Shown here: positions 59,909-64,000 of the stretch, one piece after another | Layout: each line of letters starts with the position of its first letter | Position numbering within the stretch: position 1 is the first letter of the stretch | Assembly (NCBI RefSeq): GCF_016863135.1 | Contig: NZ_BOOH01000013.1 | Span: 1 to 64,000, forward strand | Reading direction: 5' to 3' | DNA: 64,000 bases | Source of the DNA: Planobispora longispora | GTDB taxonomy: Bacteria > Actinomycetota > Actinomycetes > Streptosporangiales > Streptosporangiaceae | Made by a program: the position numbers and the translations under genes | Notes under the pieces: model-generated | What the model was told of the DNA's origin: nothing | The model's database searches: none | The model's input: the letters and a program-made list of their open reading frames with translations, nothing else

Positions 59909-61531
59909 GTGAAATCTCGCGTCATCGTCCGATGTCTCGTCTCCCTGGCGGCGCTCCTGCCGGTCGCCTCGCTCACGCCCCCCGCCCACGCCGCCCCGGC
60001 CGCCGTGACCGCCACGGCCACCGCCGCCGGGGCCACCGCCACGTTCACGAAGGTCGGTGACTGGGGATCCGGCTTCGAGGGCAGGTACACGATCAAGAAC
60101 GGGACCGCCGCCACGATCCCCTCCTGGAAGGTCGAGTTCGACCTCCCCGCCGGGGTGAGCGTCGGCTCCTTCTGGGACGCCGCCCTGACCCGCAGCGGCC
60201 AGCACTTCACCTTCTCCAACGTCGGCTGGAACGGCACCCTCGCCCCCGGCGCCAGCGTGACCTTCGGATTCCTCGGCTCGCCCGGCGGGGCGTCGGCCGT
60301 GCCGGCGAACTGCAAGCTCAACGGCGCCGCCTGCGCCGGAGACGACGGCGGGCCGACCGACCCCGTGCTGCCCGGCAAGCCCGGCACGCCCACCGCGAGC
60401 GGCGGGGCCAAGAGCATCGCGCTGTCGTGGGGAGCGTCGTCCGGCACCGTGACCGGTTACCGCGTCTACGAGGGAAGCGCCCAGCGGGCGCAGGTCACCG
60501 GGACCAGCGCCACGATCTCCGGGCTGGGCGACTGCGAGACGCACACCTACACCGTCAAGGCGTACAACGCCGAGGGCGAGTCACCGGCCAGCGCCGAGGC
60601 CACGGCCACCACCACCGGCTGCCCGCCGAGCCCGCTGCCCAAGCACTTCCTCACCGGCTACTGGCACAACTTCGTCAACGCCGCCGTCGAGCTGAAGCTC
60701 TCCGCGGTGCCCGCCGAGTACGACCTGGTCGCCGTCTCCTTCGGCGAGGCCACCAGCACGCCCGGCGAGGTCGTCTTCGGTGTGGACCCGGGCCTGTCGA
60801 CCGCCCTCGGCGGCTACACCGAGGCCCAGTTCAAGGCCGACGTCGCGACCCTGAAGGCACGCGGCCAGAAGGTCATCCTCTCGGTCGGCGGCGAGCTGGG
60901 CCGGGTCCAGGTGGCCAGCGCCACGGCGGCGACGAAGTTCGCCGACACCGTCTACGCGCTGATGCAGCAGTACGGCTTCGACGGCGTCGACATCGACCTG
61001 GAGAACGGCCTCAACGCCACCTACATGGGTCAGGCGCTGCGCTCGCTGCGCGCCAAGGCCGGCGCGAACCTGATCATCACGATGGCCCCGCAGACCATCG
61101 ACATGCAGTCGACCGGCGCCGAGTACTTCAAGCTCGCGCTGAACATCAAGGACATCCTCACCGTCGTCCACACCCAGTTCTACAACTCCGGCTCGATGCT
61201 CGGCTGCGACCAGATGGCCGCCTACTCCCAGGGGACGGTCAACTTCATGACCGCGCTGGCCTGCATCCAGCTGGAGAACGGCCTCCGCCCCGACCAGGTG
61301 GCGCTCGGCCTGCCCGCCGGGCCCGGCGCGGCCGGCGGCGGGATCGTCGCCCCCTCCCTGGTGAACCAGGCGCTCACCTGCCTGGCCACCCGGACCGGCT
61401 GCGGAAGCTTCGTGCCGCCGCGCGCCTACCCGGGGATCCGGGGCGCGATGACCTGGTCGATCAACTGGGACGCCTCGAACAACTGGAACTTCTCCAAGAC
61501 CGTCAAGCCGCACCTCGCGACCCTCCCCTAG
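59909..61531 (+). CDS. Secreted GH18 chitinase with CBM2 and FnIII domains
   Basis: A 540-residue exported enzyme. A Sec signal peptide (VRCLVSLAALLPVASLTPPAHA) is followed by a cellulose/chitin-binding CBM2 module (about 32-145, GDWGSGFEGRYTIKNGTAATIPSWKVEF), a fibronectin type III domain (about 155-235) and a GH18 catalytic domain (about 245-540). The catalytic motif is FDGVDIDLEN (DxxDxDxE), with the acid Glu in it. It cleaves chitin in the medium. GTG 59909 has GAGG five bases upstream. It heads a set of three chitinase genes, the second 12 bases downstream, and has a long folded leader. Confidence 0.93.
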   Translation: MKSRVIVRCLVSLAALLPVASLTPPAHAAPAAVTATATAAGATATFTKVGDWGSGFEGRYTIKNGTAATIPSWKVEFDLPAGVSVGSFWDAALTRSGQHFTFSNVGWNGTLAPGASVTFGFLGSPGGASAVPANCKLNGAACAGDDGGPTDPVLPGKPGTPTASGGAKSIALSWGASSGTVTGYRVYEGSAQRAQVTGTSATISGLGDCETHTYTVKAYNAEGESPASAEATATTTGCPPSPLPKHFLTGYWHNFVNAAVELKLSAVPAEYDLVAVSFGEATSTPGEVVFGVDPGLSTALGGYTEAQFKADVATLKARGQKVILSVGGELGRVQVASATAATKFADTVYALMQQYGFDGVDIDLENGLNATYMGQALRSLRAKAGANLIITMAPQTIDMQSTGAEYFKLALNIKDILTVVHTQFYNSGSMLGCDQMAAYSQGTVNFMTALACIQLENGLRPDQVALGLPAGPGAAGGGIVAPSLVNQALTCLATRTGCGSFVPPRAYPGIRGAMTWSINWDASNNWNFSKTVKPHLATLP

Positions 61532-62056
61532 GCAGGAACGCTCATGAGATCACGCCGTACGGCCGTCGCCGTACTCGCCGCCCTGGCGATGACCTCCGCC
61601 GGGATCGCCACCACCGCCACCGTCGCCGCGGCCGCCGCCGCGCCCCGGACGAGCGCCGTGCTCGCCGCCGCCCCCGCCTGGCAGCCGTACACCTCCTACG
61701 CCGTCGGCGCGCAGGTGAGCTACAACGGCGTCGACTACCAGGCCATCCAGGCCCACACCTCGCTGCCCGGCTGGGAGCCGCCGAACGTCCCGGCCCTGTG
61801 GAAGGTCGCCACCGGCGGCCCCACGAACCCGCCCGGCACGCCCGGCCAGCCCGGCGCCCCGTCGGTGACCGGCACGACCGACTCCTCGATCTCCCTGTCG
61901 TGGGGCGCGTCGTCCGGCACCGTGACCGGCTACCGCGTCTACGAGGGAAGCACCCAGCGCGCCCAGGTCACCGGGACCAGCGCCACGATCGGCTCCCTCG
62001 GGACCTGCACCACCCACACCTACACCGTCAAGGCGTACAACGCCCAGGGCGAGTCG
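60422..62056 (+). repeat. Nearly identical FnIII-coding segments in two adjacent chitinase genes
   Basis: 60422-60517 and 61895-61990 align over 96 bases with five mismatches and no gap. After 24 diverged bases, 60542-60583 and 62015-62056 agree at all but one position. The pair lies 1473 bases apart. Confidence 0.85.
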
Positions 62057-62986
62057 GTCGCCAGCAGCCAGGTCACAGGCACCACCGCCGGCTGCACCAA
62101 CCCCGACCCGCCCGGCAAGATGGCCGGCGCGCCGTACCTCTACATGGGCTGGGGCAACCCGCCGAGCCCGGCGACCGTCATGAACGCCACCGGCGTCAAG
62201 TCCTTCACCATGGCGTTCATCCTCTCCAGCGGCGGCTGCACCCCGGCCTGGGACGGCAACCGGCCGCTGACCGGCGGCGCCGACGCGCAGGCCATCTCGC
62301 AGATCAAGGCCGCGGGCGGCAGCGTGCAGATCTCCTTCGGCGGATGGAGCGGGAACAAGCTCGGCCCGAACTGCTCCACCCCGCAGGCCTTCGCCGGCGC
62401 CGTGCAGCAGGTCATCAACGCCGTCGGACCGGCGGTCGTCGACTTCGACATCGAGAACACCGACGAGTTCGAGAACTACACGGTCCAGGACCGCATCCTC
62501 AACGGCCTGAAGATCGTCAAGGCGAACAACCCGAACGTCAAGGTCGTGGTGACCTTCGGCACCACCCGCACCGGCCCGAACGCCCACGGCATCCGCCTGA
62601 TCAACCAGGCCAAGGCGCTGAACGTGCCGATCGACAACTTCACGATCATGCCGTTCGACTTCGGCAGCTCCAACATCTACACCGACACCGTCAACGCCTC
62701 CGAGGGCCTGAAGAACGCGCTGAAGTCCGCCTACGGCTACACCGACGCGCAGGCGTACGCCCGCATGGGCATCTCCGGCATGAACGGCCTGTCCGACCAG
62801 CAGGAGCTGACCTCCCCGGCGACCTGGCAGCAGATCACGAACTGGGCCAGGTCCAAGGGCCTGACCCGCCTGGCCTACTGGGCGGTCAACCGCGACCGTC
62901 CCTGCCCGGGCGGCGGCGTCACCTCCAACTGCAGCGGCATCGCCCAGGCCGACTGGGAGTTCACCAGGATCACCGCAGGCTTCTAG
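61544..62986 (+). CDS. Secreted GH18-type chitinase with CBM5/12 and FnIII domains
   Basis: A 480-residue exported protein. The signal peptide (TAVAVLAALAMTSAGIATTAT) precedes a short chitin-binding CBM5/12 module (about 42-82, AWQPYTSYAVGAQVSYNGVDYQAIQAHTSLPGWEPP with Trp at both ends), an FnIII domain (about 95-180) and a GH18-fold domain (about 195-480). The catalytic strand reads VVDFDIENTDEFEN, which fits the DxDxE of the ChiC-like GH18 subgroup. Its FnIII DNA is nearly identical to that of the preceding gene. ATG 61544 has CAGGAA upstream. A perfect terminator follows. Confidence 0.9.
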   Translation: MRSRRTAVAVLAALAMTSAGIATTATVAAAAAAPRTSAVLAAAPAWQPYTSYAVGAQVSYNGVDYQAIQAHTSLPGWEPPNVPALWKVATGGPTNPPGTPGQPGAPSVTGTTDSSISLSWGASSGTVTGYRVYEGSTQRAQVTGTSATIGSLGTCTTHTYTVKAYNAQGESVASSQVTGTTAGCTNPDPPGKMAGAPYLYMGWGNPPSPATVMNATGVKSFTMAFILSSGGCTPAWDGNRPLTGGADAQAISQIKAAGGSVQISFGGWSGNKLGPNCSTPQAFAGAVQQVINAVGPAVVDFDIENTDEFENYTVQDRILNGLKIVKANNPNVKVVVTFGTTRTGPNAHGIRLINQAKALNVPIDNFTIMPFDFGSSNIYTDTVNASEGLKNALKSAYGYTDAQAYARMGISGMNGLSDQQELTSPATWQQITNWARSKGLTRLAYWAVNRDRPCPGGGVTSNCSGIAQADWEFTRITAGF

Positions 62987-62992
62987 CCGGTA

Positions 62993-63024
62993 CGGCCCGC
63001 GCCCCCGCCCCGGGGCGCGGGCCG
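62993..63024 (+). terminator. Perfect 13-bp hairpin after the second chitinase gene
   Basis: CGGCCCGCGCCCC (62993-63005) pairs exactly with GGGGCGCGGGCCG (63012-63024) around a six-base loop. It lies between the second and third chitinase genes. Confidence 0.85.
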
Positions 63025-63065
63025 CACGCCCATGACACCCCCCATGATCTTGTGAGGCAGACCGG

Positions 63066-64000
63066 ATGAGATTCAGGAAGCTCGCGGCGGTGACCGCGCT
63101 GGCGCTGGGCGGCACGGTGCTGGCCGCCGCGCCCGCGTACGCGGCCAACATCGCCACCAACCCCGGTTTCGAGGACGGGCTGACCGGCTGGACCTGCTCG
63201 GCCTCCTCCGGCGCGGCCGCGGTGTCCTCGCCGGTGCACGGCGGATCGAAGGCGCTGCAGGCGACCCCGGCCGGCTCCGACACCGCCCGCTGCTCGCAGA
63301 CCGTCAGCGTCAAGCCGAACTCGTCGTATTCGCTGTCGGCCTGGGTGCGCGGCGGCTACGTCTTCCTGGGCGCCACGGGCACCGGGACCGGGGACGTGAG
63401 CACCTGGGCCTCGTCCCCGTCGGCGTACACCCAGCTGACCCGGACCTTCACCACCGGCCCGTCGACCACGACGGTGACGGTCTACGTCAACGGCTGGTAC
63501 GGCCAGGGCGCCTACCAGGCCGACGACGTCGTCCTGGACGGCCCGCCCGGTCAGGGCACCCCGACCGACACCACCCCGCCGACGGTCCCGGCGAACCTGG
63601 CCGTGGGCAGCCCGACGGCGACCTCACTGGCGTTGAGCTGGTCGGCCTCCACCGACGACTCCGGAACGGTGGCCCGCTACGAGGTCTCCCGCGACAACGG
63701 CGCCGCCGTCAGCGCGGGCGCCGCCACGAGCTACACGGCCACCGGGCTGGCCGAGAACACCACCTACGGCTTCCGCGTGCGCGCCTGCGACGGCTCCGGC
63801 AACTGCTCGGCCTACAGCCCCCCGGTCAGCGGCAAGACCACCGGCGACGACACCCCGCCGCCCACCGACCTGCCCGAGCGGGTGCTCGTCGGCTACCTGC
63901 ACGCCTCCTTCGCCAACGGATCGGGATACGTCCGGATGGCCGACGTGCCGGACGAGTGGGACGTCATCAACCTGTCCTTCGGCGAGCCCACCTCGGTGAC
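63066..64000 (+). CDS. Secreted GH18 chitinase, N-terminal part (cut by window end)
   Basis: The frame is open from ATG 63066 to the window end (311 codons). GTGAGG lies eight bases upstream. A signal peptide (KLAAVTALALGGTVLAAAPAYA) is followed by a carbohydrate-binding module of the CBM4/9/16 jelly-roll type (NIATNPGFEDGLTGW through YQADDVVLDG), a fibronectin type III domain (TPPTVPANLAVGSPTATSLALSWSAS through GKTTG) and the beginning of a GH18 domain (ERVLVGYLHASFANGSGY, then WDVINLSFGEPTSV). The active site is beyond the window. Its FnIII domain differs from that of the first two chitinases. Confidence 0.88.
   Translation, partial: MRFRKLAAVTALALGGTVLAAAPAYAANIATNPGFEDGLTGWTCSASSGAAAVSSPVHGGSKALQATPAGSDTARCSQTVSVKPNSSYSLSAWVRGGYVFLGATGTGTGDVSTWASSPSAYTQLTRTFTTGPSTTTVTVYVNGWYGQGAYQADDVVLDGPPGQGTPTDTTPPTVPANLAVGSPTATSLALSWSASTDDSGTVARYEVSRDNGAAVSAGAATSYTATGLAENTTYGFRVRACDGSGNCSAYSPPVSGKTTGDDTPPPTDLPERVLVGYLHASFANGSGYVRMADVPDEWDVINLSFGEPTSV

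Noticed and set aside
59341-63065. DasR-type operators (GlcNAc-responsive) before the chitinase genes
   Set aside because: No TGGTCTAGACCA-like sequence was found in the spacers; the palindrome present is of a different kind.

Overview
The window is about 72 percent G+C with strongly G/C-ending codons. It carries the conserved actinobacterial block rpsB-tsf-pyrH-frr-cdsA-rlmN, two giant AfsR/SARP-type regulators, F420- and polyamine-related genes and secreted multidomain chitinases. This points to a filamentous actinomycete, most likely of the Streptosporangiaceae (Streptosporangium/Nonomuraea-like); the family assignment is inference from gene content. No rRNA, tRNA, CRISPR array, insertion sequence or phage gene was recognised.

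Layout. 0.1-7.5 kb: translation and lipid core genes (ribosomal protein S2, EF-Ts, UMP kinase, ribosome recycling factor, CDP-diglyceride synthase, RlmN), separated by large hairpins and one 90-bp tandem duplication, with an opposing SUFU-domain gene between cdsA and rlmN. 7.6-13 kb: a lipoprotein, a partner-switching set (STAS antagonist, GAF-SpoIIE phosphatase and a broken RsbW-type kinase), a small ABC exporter with an overlapping repeat mini-ORF, and a DivIVA-type protein. 13-20.8 kb: a putrescine/polyamine uptake and oxidation module (Lrp regulator divergent from an aminobutyraldehyde dehydrogenase, PotA, PotD, PotB, PotC, then a PuuB-like FAD oxidase). 21-31 kb: an alpha/beta hydrolase, a DUF418 membrane protein, a 1202-aa SARP-ATPase regulator with a GNAT enzyme, a berberine-bridge-type oxidase and propionyl-CoA synthetase. 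31.4-35.2 kb: a two-gene unit encoding a seven-bladed PLL-type lectin and an unrecognised 886-aa protein, the least explained part of the window. 35-44.6 kb: a rifampin-phosphotransferase-like enzyme, a SufR-like Cys-rich regulator, DoxX, a ferredoxin-reductase-like flavoprotein, a lipoprotein, a ClpX-type zinc-finger protein with twin palindromic operators, an MFS exporter and an acyl-ACP desaturase with twin palindromes. 44.9-55 kb: a second AfsR-like regulator overlapping tail-to-tail with a DUF998/GT4/EamA operon, then DedA, a two-component system and a membrane protein. 55-64 kb: a decayed Rpn-family gene, an F420-type oxidoreductase, a VC0807-like membrane protein, LeuE-type exporter, Lrp regulator, an iodotyrosine-deiodinase-like nitroreductase, and three consecutive secreted GH18 chitinase genes, the last cut by the window end.

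How parts work together. Tight start/stop overlaps (ATGA, GTGA, TGATG) tie together the ABC exporter, PotB-PotC, SARP-GNAT and EamA-GT4-DUF998 sets. The Lrp gene at 13 kb and the palindromes in the adjacent spacer suggest local control of polyamine catabolism. The chitinase cluster sits behind a 17-bp palindrome and a deeply structured leader, consistent with inducible polysaccharide degradation. Short tandem duplications (17 to 90 bp) recur in spacers throughout and in two cases have created small translated-looking frames that link neighbouring genes.
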